Positions 1 through 6,226 of a stretch of 10,273 bases of DNA are shown here, piece by piece. The notes under the pieces are model-generated. The model did no database searches and was not told where the DNA came from. It worked only from the letters and a program-made list of their open reading frames with translations. A program made the translations under genes and the position numbers. Position 1 is the first letter of the stretch. Every line of letters starts with the position of its first letter. This DNA comes from Actinomycetota bacterium. GTDB lineage: Bacteria > Actinomycetota > Actinomycetes > S36-B12. The DNA lies in the NCBI GenBank assembly GCA_016870425.1, contig VGBQ01000088.1, positions 1 to 10,273 of the forward strand, written 5' to 3'.

Positions 1-457
1 CGTCGCGCACCAGCGGGGCGTCCGGGGAGGCTGCCTGCTCGGGGTTGACGATCGGCGGCAGCTGCTCGTACTCCACCACGATCCGGCTGCAGGCGTCCTT
101 GGCGATGTAGGGATCGTCGGCGATGACCGCGGCGACCTCCTGGCCCTGGAAGCGCACCTTGTCGGTGGCCATGACCGCCTGGGTGTCGTAGGACAGCGTC
201 GGCATCCAGGCCAGGTTGCGAGCGGCCAGGGTCTCGCCGGTCATGACCAGCCGGACCCCGGGCACCTCCCACGCAGCGGAGGTGTCGATGGACTTGATGC
301 GCGCATGCGCCACCGGGCTGCGCAGGATCTCCATGTGAAGCATGCCCGGAAGCACGACATCATCGATGTAGCGGCCCTTGCCGCGGATGAAGCGGTTGTC
401 TTCGACGCGACGGCGGCTTGCGCCCATCCCGCCGATCTTGAGTTCGTCCAGCGCCAT
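1..457 (-). CDS. coxL: Aerobic carbon monoxide dehydrogenase large (Mo) subunit, N-terminal 152 codons, 3'-partial
   Basis: This is the catalytic subunit of a molybdenum hydroxylase of the xanthine oxidase family, which in CO dehydrogenase oxidises CO with water to CO2 and passes two electrons to the FeS and FAD subunits. The ATG at 457 has a Shine-Dalgarno AGGAG five bases upstream. The visible part is the N-terminal 'a/b hammerhead' domain, with GMGASRRRVED near residue 10, RFIRGKGRYIDD, LPGMLHMEILRSPVAHARI and, about residues 90-105, WMPTLSYDTQAV followed by KVRFQGQEVA. From memory these match Oligotropha carboxidovorans CoxL closely, including the MPTL..D.QAV stretch, so a form I-like enzyme is favoured. 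The Cu-binding Cys loop (AYxCSFR in form I) and Mo-site Glu lie beyond the window, so the class is an inference. It is the last visible gene of a coxMSL series. Confidence 0.9.
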   Translation of the reverse strand, partial: MALDELKIGGMGASRRRVEDNRFIRGKGRYIDDVVLPGMLHMEILRSPVAHARIKSIDTSAAWEVPGVRLVMTGETLAARNLAWMPTLSYDTQAVMATDKVRFQGQEVAAVIADDPYIAKDACSRIVVEYEQLPPIVNPEQAASPDAPLVRD

Positions 458-462
458 GGCGT

Positions 463-467
463 CTCCT
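463..467 (-). promoter_or_regulatory. Shine-Dalgarno of coxL, overlapping the coxS stop codon
   Basis: Read on the minus strand, the coxS stop TAG (468-466) runs directly into AGGAG, and ATG follows five bases later at 457. The last bases of coxS therefore form the ribosome binding site of coxL, which fixes the coxL start and suggests translational coupling of the two subunits. Confidence 0.7.
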
Positions 468-987
468 ACTGCTCTCTCATTTTGTCGGCGGCCCACAGGA
501 CCGCCTTCACGATGTTCTGGTAGCCCGTGCATCGGCAGATGTTGCCCGAGAGTGCCCAGCGGACGTCATCCTCCGTGGGGTTGGGGTTGCGCTGCAGAAG
601 GGCCTTGGCCGCCAGCATCATCCCCGGGGTGCAGAAGCCGCACTGCAGGCCGTGCTCCTCCTTGAAGCCCTCCTGGATTGGGTCGAGCTGCTGCGCGGAA
701 GCGAGACCCTCGACGGTCTCGACCTCGCGCCCATCGGCCTGGACCGCCAGGACCGTGCAGCTCTTGGCCGGGCGCCCGTTGATGAGCACGGTGCAGGCAC
801 CGCAGCCCGTGGTGTCGCAACCGACGTGGGTGCCGGTCAGCTGCAGCCCCTGACGGATGAGATGGGCCAGGAGCAGTCGCGGCTCGATGTCGAGCGTCTT
901 CTTCTCTCCGTTGACCGTGATGGTCACGCGTCGAGTCGGCACGCCCTCCCCGGGCGCGTCGGGGATTACCTCGTACAGGCTCGTCAT
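466..987 (-). CDS. coxS: Aerobic carbon monoxide dehydrogenase small (2Fe-2S) subunit
   Basis: This 173-residue protein carries the two 2Fe-2S clusters that move electrons from the Mo centre in CoxL to the FAD in CoxM. The N-terminal plant-ferredoxin-type domain has C57, C62, C65 and C77 (CDTTGCGAC then SC after NGRPAK). The C-terminal helical domain has C116/C119 (CGFCTPGMM) and C151/C153 (CRCTGYQNI), the full set of eight ligands for this family. The ATG at 987 is preferred over an in-frame upstream ATG at 1017, because the latter lies inside coxM and only one base separates the coxM stop from the ATG at 987. Length is slightly above the usual 160-170 because of a short N-terminal extension before the VTITVNG strand. 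It is cytoplasmic and part of an (LMS)2 complex by homology. Confidence 0.95.
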   Translation of the reverse strand: MTSLYEVIPDAPGEGVPTRRVTITVNGEKKTLDIEPRLLLAHLIRQGLQLTGTHVGCDTTGCGACTVLINGRPAKSCTVLAVQADGREVETVEGLASAQQLDPIQEGFKEEHGLQCGFCTPGMMLAAKALLQRNPNPTEDDVRWALSGNICRCTGYQNIVKAVLWAADKMREQ

Positions 988-988
988 G

Positions 989-1867
989 TCAGGCCGCCTT
1001 CTGCTCGGTCTGGGCAATGCTGGTCAGGATGCGCGTGACGAACACCGTGACGACCTGGCGCTTGTACGCCGCGGAGCCGCGATGATCGGTGCGCGGGTCG
1101 GCCGCGCCGGCGACGGCTTCGGCAGCCGCCGCGATGGTGCCGGCGTCGAGGGTCTTGCCGACCAGCGCCGCCGAGATCTCGGCATTGGCGTCGATGGTCT
1201 TGCCGCCCACGCCCGCGAGCGCGCAGCCGGCCCGGGTGACCGTGGCGCCGTTCATGTCGAGCGCGATGGCCACCGAGGCGGTCGCGAAGTCGCCGATGCG
1301 ACGTTCGAGCTTGAGGTAACCACCCTTGGCGGTGCCCTTGACCGGCGGGATGATCGCCTCGACCGCGATCTCGTTGTACGCCAGGGCGTTGGTGAAGGGC
1401 CCGAGCACGAAGTCCTTCATCGCGATCTCGCGCCGTCCGTTGGGCCCCTGGGCAACGATGCGGCCGTCCAGGGCGATCATCGTGGCGGCCCAGTCTCCCT
1501 GGGGATCCGCATGGCACACCGAACCCACGAAGGTCCCGCGGGTGCGCACGAGCGGATCGGCGACGAGGGCGGCCGCGGAGGCCAGTGTCGGGTGGGACTT
1601 CGCGAGGTCCTCGGAGAACTCCAGGTCCTCGTGCCGCACGAGAGCGCCGATGTGGAGGGTGCCGTCGGGGTCCGTGCGCATGTAGTCAAGGCCCGGGATG
1701 TTGTTGATGTCCACGATGCGCTCGGGAGATGCGAATCTCAACTTGAGCATCGGGATGAGGCTCTGGCCGCCGGCAAGGAGCTTGGCCTCACCGTTGCTGC
1801 GATCGAGGATCGCGATCGCTTCGCCGACCGAAGACGGAGCGTCGTAGGCGAATCGTGATGGATACAT
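989..1867 (-). CDS. coxM: Aerobic carbon monoxide dehydrogenase medium (FAD) subunit
   Basis: This is the FAD-binding subunit of the Mo hydroxylase; it takes electrons from CoxS and passes them toward the respiratory chain. The 292-residue length is normal for CoxM. Two FAD-contacting motifs are visible: AGGQS at residues 32-36, followed by LIPMLKLR as in CoxM proteins, and TRGTFVGSVCHADP at about 109-122, the counterpart of TIGG...HADP. The C-terminal CODH FAD-domain has YLKLERRIGDFATASVA around residues 190-207, typical of this family. The ATG at 1867 follows GAGAGGAA at a good distance. The GG of the usual TIGGS motif is replaced here by FVGS, which could tune FAD contact. It is separated by 21 bp from the small upstream gene and by 1 bp from coxS, so it is clearly in an operon. 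Confidence 0.94.
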   Translation of the reverse strand: MYPSRFAYDAPSSVGEAIAILDRSNGEAKLLAGGQSLIPMLKLRFASPERIVDINNIPGLDYMRTDPDGTLHIGALVRHEDLEFSEDLAKSHPTLASAAALVADPLVRTRGTFVGSVCHADPQGDWAATMIALDGRIVAQGPNGRREIAMKDFVLGPFTNALAYNEIAVEAIIPPVKGTAKGGYLKLERRIGDFATASVAIALDMNGATVTRAGCALAGVGGKTIDANAEISAALVGKTLDAGTIAAAAEAVAGAADPRTDHRGSAAYKRQVVTVFVTRILTSIAQTEQKAA

Positions 1868-1888
1868 AGGTTCCTCTCGCGGGGGATC

Positions 1889-2122
1889 TCAGGCCTGGCC
1901 CTGATCGCGCACGGCGACAGGCAGGGAGTCGGCATCGGGATCAGGACGGGGCTCTTGGTGCGGCGGCCAGGGGCCCTGCACGGGCTGTCCCGCCACCTTT
2001 AAGAACTCAACGAACTCCGGCCAGGCCCACACGGTGGGGCTGTCACCCTCCTTAGGCGAGTTCTCGATCAGCGCGTACAGGCGCGGATTGCCACGCTCGT
2101 GACCGGTGGATTCGACGGCCAT
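1889..2122 (-). CDS. Small protein of unknown function, first gene before coxM
   Basis: I do not recognise this 77-residue protein. It is probably real: the ATG at 2122 has a strong AGGAG six bases upstream, a promoter-like sequence sits just before that, and it ends only 21 bp before coxM in the same direction. The N-terminal half looks foldable (RLYALIENSPKEGD and WAWPEFVEFLKVAGQ, with several aromatic residues). The C-terminal third is rich in Pro, Asp and Gln and probably disordered. There is no signal peptide, membrane segment or cysteine. Its place at the head of coxMSL suggests an accessory or regulatory role for the CO dehydrogenase, but this rests on context only. Confidence 0.65.
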   Translation of the reverse strand: MAVESTGHERGNPRLYALIENSPKEGDSPTVWAWPEFVEFLKVAGQPVQGPWPPHQEPRPDPDADSLPVAVRDQGQA

Positions 2123-2128
2123 GCCCTA

Positions 2129-2133
2129 CTCCT
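2129..2133 (-). promoter_or_regulatory. Strong Shine-Dalgarno of the 77-residue gene
   Basis: AGGAG lies six bases before the ATG at 2122 on the minus strand. It is one of the best ribosome binding sites in the operon and is the main reason to accept this short reading frame as a gene. Confidence 0.6.
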
Positions 2134-2157
2134 CTCTGAGGCGGAGTCATTTCGGGC

Positions 2158-2185
2158 AAACTACTACTCACAGGGGGGTCCGCAA
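2158..2185 (-). promoter_or_regulatory. Possible promoter upstream of the small gene and coxMSL
   Basis: In the 106-bp gap between xdhC and the small gene, the minus strand has TTGCGG (2185-2180), a 16-bp spacer and TAGTTT (2163-2158). This resembles a housekeeping -35/-10 pair and would start transcription about 28 bases before the ATG at 2122. The spacer contains a run of six C. The match is moderate, and an unbroken transcript from the upstream genes is equally possible. Confidence 0.3.
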
Positions 2186-2228
2186 CCGGGCAATGACCAG
2201 ACTGGGACGACCACGATGGGGCCGGAGG

Positions 2229-3110
2229 TTAGTCAGCCCGCTCAGCCAGGATCTCCGCCACGATGGATACGGCGACCTCGGAGGGGTTCCTGCCGCCGAT
2301 AGGCAGGCCTGCCGGTCCGTGCACCCGGGAGAGGTCGGTGACCTCCCGGTAGGCGAGCCAGTCCGCCCGTGCCTGCTGCATCGCCGGGGAGCCCAGGGCT
2401 CCGATGTAGCCGGCCGCAGACTCCAGGGCGGCCATGAGGCAGCGGCTAGACGTCTCCACGTCGTGGCCCATCACGACGATGGCGTCGAGTTCGGATAGGC
2501 CCGCGGCCAGCCCCGCCACTATCTCCGGGCGCGTCTCGATCACCACGCGCCAGCCCATGAGCCGGCCTTGGTCGGCAAGGGCCTCGGCAAAGGGGCCGCC
2601 ACCAGCGACCACCAGACGCTCGACAGGTGCCAGCACCGTGACCAGGCCCCCCTCCGTCGCGACCACGGTCGGGCGGGCATCGGCGAGGAGCTGTCGCTCG
2701 CGCTCGTCCGCGCCCTCCCACGAGGTGATCCCCACGGAGGTGACGACGTCGTCCTGCAGGTTCGTCGTGATGGCGACGGGGCGCCGCTCGAGCAGCAGCG
2801 ACCAGATCTGCGCGGGGAACTGCTCCGCGGGCACGATGAGGAACTCCACGGGTGTCCCCGCGGGCAGTCCGCACACCACGCTCTCGAAGTCCGTGACGCG
2901 GTGGGTGAGGTGTCGCCCCTGGGGCAGACGTCGCTCGGCGGCGTCGGAGAGCAAGCCGTCGAAGGCCCCGCCCGCCAGCGATCCGATCCTGCCGCCACCC
3001 GGGGTGAAGGCAAGTGCGTCGTCGGAGACCACGGGCGACGTCATCCAGGCGACATCCGCACGCGTGCCAGAGCGCGCGCAGGCCGCCACGCTGAGGGCTA
3101 CGTCGTACAC
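2229..3110 (-). CDS. XdhC/CoxF-family molybdenum hydroxylase maturation factor
   Basis: XdhC-family proteins bind molybdenum cofactor and help sulfurate or insert it into Mo hydroxylases; in cox clusters the members are called CoxF or CoxI. This 293-residue protein has an N-terminal XdhC/CoxI domain (GSLAGGAFDG at about 43-52) and a C-terminal Rossmann-type domain. The latter shows VVAGGGPFAEAL...GWRVVIETRP, then IVVMGHDVETSSRCL and SAAGYIGALGS, and ends with GPAGLPIGGRNPSEVAVSIVAEI, all hallmarks of the family. In many members the N-terminal GGC motif has a cysteine; here it is Ala49. The start is GTG at 3110; no other start codon lies between it and the in-frame stop of the upstream gene at 3141, and no clear ribosome binding site is seen. 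Position upstream of coxMSL supports a role in maturing that enzyme. Confidence 0.88.
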   Translation of the reverse strand: MYDVALSVAACARSGTRADVAWMTSPVVSDDALAFTPGGGRIGSLAGGAFDGLLSDAAERRLPQGRHLTHRVTDFESVVCGLPAGTPVEFLIVPAEQFPAQIWSLLLERRPVAITTNLQDDVVTSVGITSWEGADERERQLLADARPTVVATEGGLVTVLAPVERLVVAGGGPFAEALADQGRLMGWRVVIETRPEIVAGLAAGLSELDAIVVMGHDVETSSRCLMAALESAAGYIGALGSPAMQQARADWLAYREVTDLSRVHGPAGLPIGGRNPSEVAVSIVAEILAERAD

Positions 3111-3140
3111 GGCGGTGAGTCTACGACGGTTGCGTGTGCC

Positions 3141-3926
3141 TCACCACATCCGAGAAGCGAGCTCCGCGCCGAGGCCGTGCATGCGGTCGAACGCATCAGC
3201 CACGCGGTCGACTCCGGCCTCCCAGGTCGCGATCGCGGCGTAGGCAACCATGTCGCTCTCACCCCGCACCGCACCCATATCGGCCCGGATGCACGTATCC
3301 GTCCCTGTCTTGCTCCACAGTCGCACCGGCCCCGACGTGTGAGCGAGTGGGTCGAGTCGGAAGGGTGCTGCGACCAGGCTCAGGTCGACGCCCATCAGGA
3401 GCCACCCCTCGACCACGCGGGCGGCCTGCGAGCTCAATCCCGCCACCACTCCCCCGTCGGCCGACACGTGGATGCGGCGAGCGACCTCAGCGAGTTCACG
3501 CGCGGTGCCCGTCGAGAGGGTGACAGCATCGGCGGCCGTGCGGACATCGCGGACCCGATCGTGGAGACCGCTGTCCGTGCATCCGAGCGCCTCGGCCCGT
3601 GCGGCAACCGACCCGAGGCCGACGAGGTCGATCAGCACGTTGGTCGCCCAGTTGTCGCTCACCGCGGCCACAAGGACACAGGCGTCCACGAGGGGCAGTG
3701 AGGTGTGAGCGAGGTGTTGCCAGAGTCCGGAGTCGGCCACCTGCAGTCCCGGCTGCCGGACGAGCGGAGCTAGTGGATCGAGCCGGCCATCGCAGATGCG
3801 CTCCGCGATCTCGCACAGCAAGAAGACCTTGCCGATGCTCGCCGTCGGATGGAGGCGGCCGGCGTCGCATTCCTTCACGACGTCGCCGCGTCGATCGAGG
3901 ACGCAATACGACCACGCCAGCCCCAC
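3141..3926 (-). CDS. Class A beta-lactamase-like serine hydrolase, no signal peptide
   Basis: This 261-residue protein belongs to the penicillin-binding-protein/beta-lactamase fold. It has the catalytic tetrad motif SIGK at 30-33, SDN at 90-92 and KTG at 206-208, in correct order and roughly class A spacing. The N-terminus starts directly at the first core strand (WSYCVLDRRGDVV), with no signal peptide, so a cytoplasmic location is predicted unless the start is wrong. A stop codon (TAG) lies 12 bases before the GTG at 3926, so it cannot extend further; no ribosome binding site is seen, which fits a leaderless message. The ExxLN omega-loop signature with the deacylating Glu of true class A enzymes is not evident, so it may not hydrolyse beta-lactams. 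It is 30 bp upstream of xdhC and so likely co-transcribed; the link to CO oxidation is unexplained. Confidence 0.82.
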   Translation of the reverse strand: MGLAWSYCVLDRRGDVVKECDAGRLHPTASIGKVFLLCEIAERICDGRLDPLAPLVRQPGLQVADSGLWQHLAHTSLPLVDACVLVAAVSDNWATNVLIDLVGLGSVAARAEALGCTDSGLHDRVRDVRTAADAVTLSTGTARELAEVARRIHVSADGGVVAGLSSQAARVVEGWLLMGVDLSLVAAPFRLDPLAHTSGPVRLWSKTGTDTCIRADMGAVRGESDMVAYAAIATWEAGVDRVADAFDRMHGLGAELASRMW

Positions 3927-3995
3927 GGGCGCAGTCTAGGAAGCCCTCTCGCGGCCCCGGCTGATGACCGGTCAGGGACCGCTGCGCGCCTTCAC

Positions 3996-4511
3996 GTGGC
4001 GCATTGCGTCGCGCACAGTGGTGGAGACGCCCGGCGCACCGGGTGTCCCTCCGCGTCGATCGGCGTCGACAACGCGTCATCCTTCACGTCCAACGGCACC
4101 TCCTCCGCGGGCTGGACCAGGGTTCACGACGACATGCACACGGCCTCGTGGACCTTCAACATCATGTCACTTCAGTCGGCCAAACCAGGATCGGTCTACC
4201 TCAACGTCGACGCACTGGTCTCCAATCGCGTCGAGGGTGGTTCGGGTTACTCGGCCAAGAGCGTGCGCTTCACTGCCCGCTGCGGTGATGCGCGACAGAC
4301 GATGGCGGTCAAACTCGTCAATCCCTTCCGTCCGATGTTCGCGGGCAACTCGCTGGGCATCGGCTGGGCGGCTTCGGGTCACAGTTCGTCACCGCTGCGC
4401 ACGGCCAAGTTCGCGGGGTGCACCGAGATCACGGTGACGACGGCCGGTGCCTACGCCCGAGACAGGGCTATCGGCTTCAGGCAAAGTTCAGTCTCTCTCG
4501 GGTTCAGTTAG
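3996..4511 (+). pseudogene. 5'-truncated coding remnant of an exported-type protein
   Basis: The only plus-strand coding signal in the window. From about 4055 to the TAG at 4509-4511 the frame has strong G/C third-position preference and a plausible protein composition rich in Ser, Thr, Gly and Asn, with two cysteines (TARCGD, FAGCTE) that could form a disulfide. It reads like the mature part of a small secreted beta-rich protein (SVYLNVDALVSN, AVKLVNPFRPMF). No matching signal peptide or start is present. The only nearby in-frame candidate is GTG at 3996, without a ribosome binding site and followed by non-coding-like sequence. The other two frames do not supply a signal peptide either. I read it as the 3' part of a gene cut off by a rearrangement, or a frameshifted gene. 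Family not recognised. Confidence 0.5.
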
Positions 4512-4580
4512 GGGAACCAAGAGCCGCAGGTTCGCCGGCGGACGTGGATCCGGTCAGGAGTCGCGGGACCGTCTCGCTGA

Positions 4581-5114
4581 CTACTTCACATCCAACGGGG
4601 CAGACCACAGGGAGTACACGACCGGACCCCACGCACCGCTGCCGGACTGGTACCACAGAGCGACCTGAAACTCGGTGCTCCCGGACGAGAACCCTTTGAG
4701 GTTGCACGACCAGTTCGCCGAGTTCTTGGCATTCTTCTGATAGAGACACTGCGGGGTGCCCGTCGAATAGATCATTGGCTTGGTGCACTGGCCATTGGAC
4801 GTGAGGATCCGGAAGTAGACCTCGTAGCCCAAAGGGAAGACGGAATTCGACCAATTCCAGGACACCGTCGCCTTGCCCTTGATGGCGCCACGCTTCTTGG
4901 CGCTCACGTTGGTGGCCAATACAGGTGCCGGAAAAGACGGATTGACCAGTTCCGGCGAGCACTTCGTGGTGGCCTTCGCCGTGTGGTGCGTCGTCGCCTG
5001 GGCAGGGGTCGCCATGAGAGCACCGGCGAGCACCATGGCGGTGGCACACGCGCACGTAGCGAGCGCGGCCCTGGACGACTGGGATAGGAAGGTCATCTGG
5101 GATAGGAAGGTCAT
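4581..5114 (-). CDS. Secreted fibronectin-III-like protein, paralog A (last of four)
   Basis: This 177-residue protein is the most downstream member of a four-gene tandem family. It has a signal peptide ending ATPAQA, then a domain with KGKATVSWNWS, a YEVYFRILTSNGQCT core, SGSTEFQVALWY and a closing VYSLWSAPLDVK. The Trp after the first strand, Tyr in the middle and a closing WS..V strand suggest an Ig/fibronectin-III-like beta-sandwich, though this is an inference. Mature cysteines are KCSP, GQCT, QCLY and SCNL, likely two disulfides. The ATG at 5114 has GAGGAG nine bases upstream. A second in-frame ATG at 5096 comes from an 18-bp duplication and has no ribosome binding site. The function is unknown: a secreted binding or cell-surface protein is possible. 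Confidence 0.8.
   Translation of the reverse strand: MTFLSQMTFLSQSSRAALATCACATAMVLAGALMATPAQATTHHTAKATTKCSPELVNPSFPAPVLATNVSAKKRGAIKGKATVSWNWSNSVFPLGYEVYFRILTSNGQCTKPMIYSTGTPQCLYQKNAKNSANWSCNLKGFSSGSTEFQVALWYQSGSGAWGPVVYSLWSAPLDVK
5079..5114 (-). repeat. 18-bp perfect tandem duplication containing the start codon of paralog A
   Basis: The plus-strand unit CTGGGATAGGAAGGTCAT occurs at 5079-5096 and 5097-5114 without mismatch. It encodes MTFLSQ twice, so the protein begins MTFLSQMTFLSQ. The other three paralogs lack it, which points to a recent slippage event. Confidence 0.95.
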
Positions 5115-5151
5115 CGCGTCACGCTCCTCTACGCAGCATCAAGTTGGTCAG

Positions 5152-5655
5152 CTACGTCACATTCACGGAGGCGGACCAATCGGAGTACACGACCGGGCCC
5201 GAGGGTCCGGAGCGCTTTCCATACCACAGCGCCACCCGGAACTCCGTGCTCCCCGAATTCAACCTCTTCAGTTTGCACATATAGCCCTGGGCCTTCAGCA
5301 ACGGGCAACCGCCCGGCTTCTGTTCGAATTCTTGCGTGCACTGGCCATCCGAGGTCAGGATCTGGGCCCAAAGGGTGTAGCCCGAAACCTCATAGGAATT
5401 GGATGCGGCCCAGTAGACTCGGGCCTTCCCACGCTCCACGCCACTCTTGCGCGCGGTCACATCGGTCGCCGCAGACGGGGTCGGGATTGAGGTGTCGCCC
5501 GTAGGATTCGTCCCACAGTACTGGCTCTTGACCTTGATGTTGGCCTGGGCCGGCGCGGCCGTGACCACAGGAAGGAGCAAGCCGACCACACCCAGGGACA
5601 TGGCAAGCAGGGACATGGCCACGGGGGACCTGGACGGGCGCGTAAGGATGTGCAT
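5152..5655 (-). CDS. Secreted fibronectin-III-like protein, paralog B
   Basis: A 167-residue member of the tandem family. Its signal peptide (MHILTRPSRSPV, hydrophobic core, ending AAPAQA) is nearly identical to that of paralog C, as is the start of the mature protein (NIKVKSQYCGT). The domain follows the family plan: ERGKARVYWAAS, YTLWAQILTSDGQCT, SGSTEFRVALWY, VVYSDWSASVNVT. Four mature cysteines are present (YCGT, GQCT, GGCP, MCKL). The ATG at 5655 has AAGGAG nine bases upstream. Gaps to both neighbours are 36-37 bp, so the genes share a transcript. The first 66 codons or so lie inside a 269-bp direct repeat shared with paralog C, while the rest differs strongly, so this gene is a mosaic of conserved flank and diverged core. 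Confidence 0.83.
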   Translation of the reverse strand: MHILTRPSRSPVAMSLLAMSLGVVGLLLPVVTAAPAQANIKVKSQYCGTNPTGDTSIPTPSAATDVTARKSGVERGKARVYWAASNSYEVSGYTLWAQILTSDGQCTQEFEQKPGGCPLLKAQGYMCKLKRLNSGSTEFRVALWYGKRSGPSGPVVYSDWSASVNVT

Positions 5656-5725
5656 AGTTTCAGGCTCCTTCCCTGCCGCCCTCAGGAGCGGTCATTTGAC
5701 GTTCACCGCATTGGACCACGCCGAG
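5457..5725. repeat. Direct repeat, copy 1 (269 bp, partner at 5958-6226)
   Basis: This copy holds the 5' end of paralog B, the B-C intergenic gap and the last 34 bases of paralog C. It aligns without gaps to 5958-6226 at a constant 501-bp offset, with about 12 mismatches by hand count. These sit in two clusters, near 5497-5510 and 5586-5610. The last 100 or so bases, covering ribosome binding site and gap, are identical. Confidence 0.9.
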
Positions 5726-6156
5726 TAGGAGGCGGGACCGGGCGTGCCCTTATTCGCATACCAGTACACCACTTGGAACTCGGTGCTACCCGAAGGCACA
5801 CCCGTGACGACGCGCGAAAGGTCTGACGAATCTGCGGCCTTCGTGCACTCGCCTCCCGACGTCGCAATCTGCCACCAGAGATGATACCCCTTGAGCCCTG
5901 CCGGCGGGGACCAGAAGACCTTCGCCTTGCCCTTGATGAGGCCGTACTTCCGTGCTTTCACATCGGTCGCCGCAGACGGGGTCGGGATTGAGGTGTCGAC
6001 CGTGTTTATGGTCCCACAGTACTGGCTCTTGACCTTGATGTTGGCCTGGGCCGGCGCGGCCGTGACCACAGGAAGGAGCAAGCCGACCACACCCAGGGTC
6101 ACGGCCAGCAGGGACACGGGCACGGGGGACCTGGACGGGCGCGTAAGGATGTGCAT
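5692..6156 (-). CDS. Secreted fibronectin-III-like protein, paralog C (lacks one cysteine pair)
   Basis: At 154 residues this is the shortest family member. Signal peptide and mature N-terminus match paralog B almost exactly. The domain has IKGKAKVFWSPP, YHLWWQIATSGGECT, SGSTEFQVVYWY and SYSAWSNAVNVK. It retains only two mature cysteines (YCGT, GECT); the segment that holds cysteines 3 and 4 in the other paralogs is shorter here and reads KAADSSDLSRVVTGVP. The ATG at 6156 has the same AAGGAG site as paralog B. The C-terminal WSNAVNVK is identical to that of paralog D at both protein and DNA level, because it lies in the direct repeat. Function unknown. Confidence 0.82.
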   Translation of the reverse strand: MHILTRPSRSPVPVSLLAVTLGVVGLLLPVVTAAPAQANIKVKSQYCGTINTVDTSIPTPSAATDVKARKYGLIKGKAKVFWSPPAGLKGYHLWWQIATSGGECTKAADSSDLSRVVTGVPSGSTEFQVVYWYANKGTPGPASYSAWSNAVNVK

Positions 6157-6226
6157 AGTTTCAGGCTCCTTCCCTGCCGCCCTCAGGAGCGGTCATTTGA
6201 CGTTCACCGCATTGGACCACGCCGAG
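5958..6226. repeat. Direct repeat, copy 2 (269 bp, partner at 5457-5725)
   Basis: This copy holds the 5' end of paralog C, the C-D gap and the last 34 bases of paralog D. Similarity to copy 1 begins abruptly at TCAC (5958) and stops abruptly after GCCGAG (6226). The arrangement is that expected of one gene-sized tandem duplication by unequal crossing-over, with the unit about 501 bp. Confidence 0.9.

Noticed and set aside
857..1858. Long plus-strand reading frame of 333 codons
   Set aside because: It is exactly antisense to coxM, whose family match is unambiguous; high G+C genes commonly leave such open antisense frames.
2568..3701. Long plus-strand reading frame of 377 codons
   Set aside because: It runs antisense across both xdhC and the beta-lactamase-like gene, has a composition rich in Arg, His and Gly, and shows no recognisable domain.
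4512..4580. Bidirectional terminator between the convergent genes
   Set aside because: Only a 5-bp stem (CGGTC/GACCG) with a 12-base loop and no T-run was found, too weak to call.
5457..6226. Direct repeats as insertion-sequence or recombinase sites
   Set aside because: They have no inverted termini or target duplications and no recombinase is present; tandem gene duplication explains them better.
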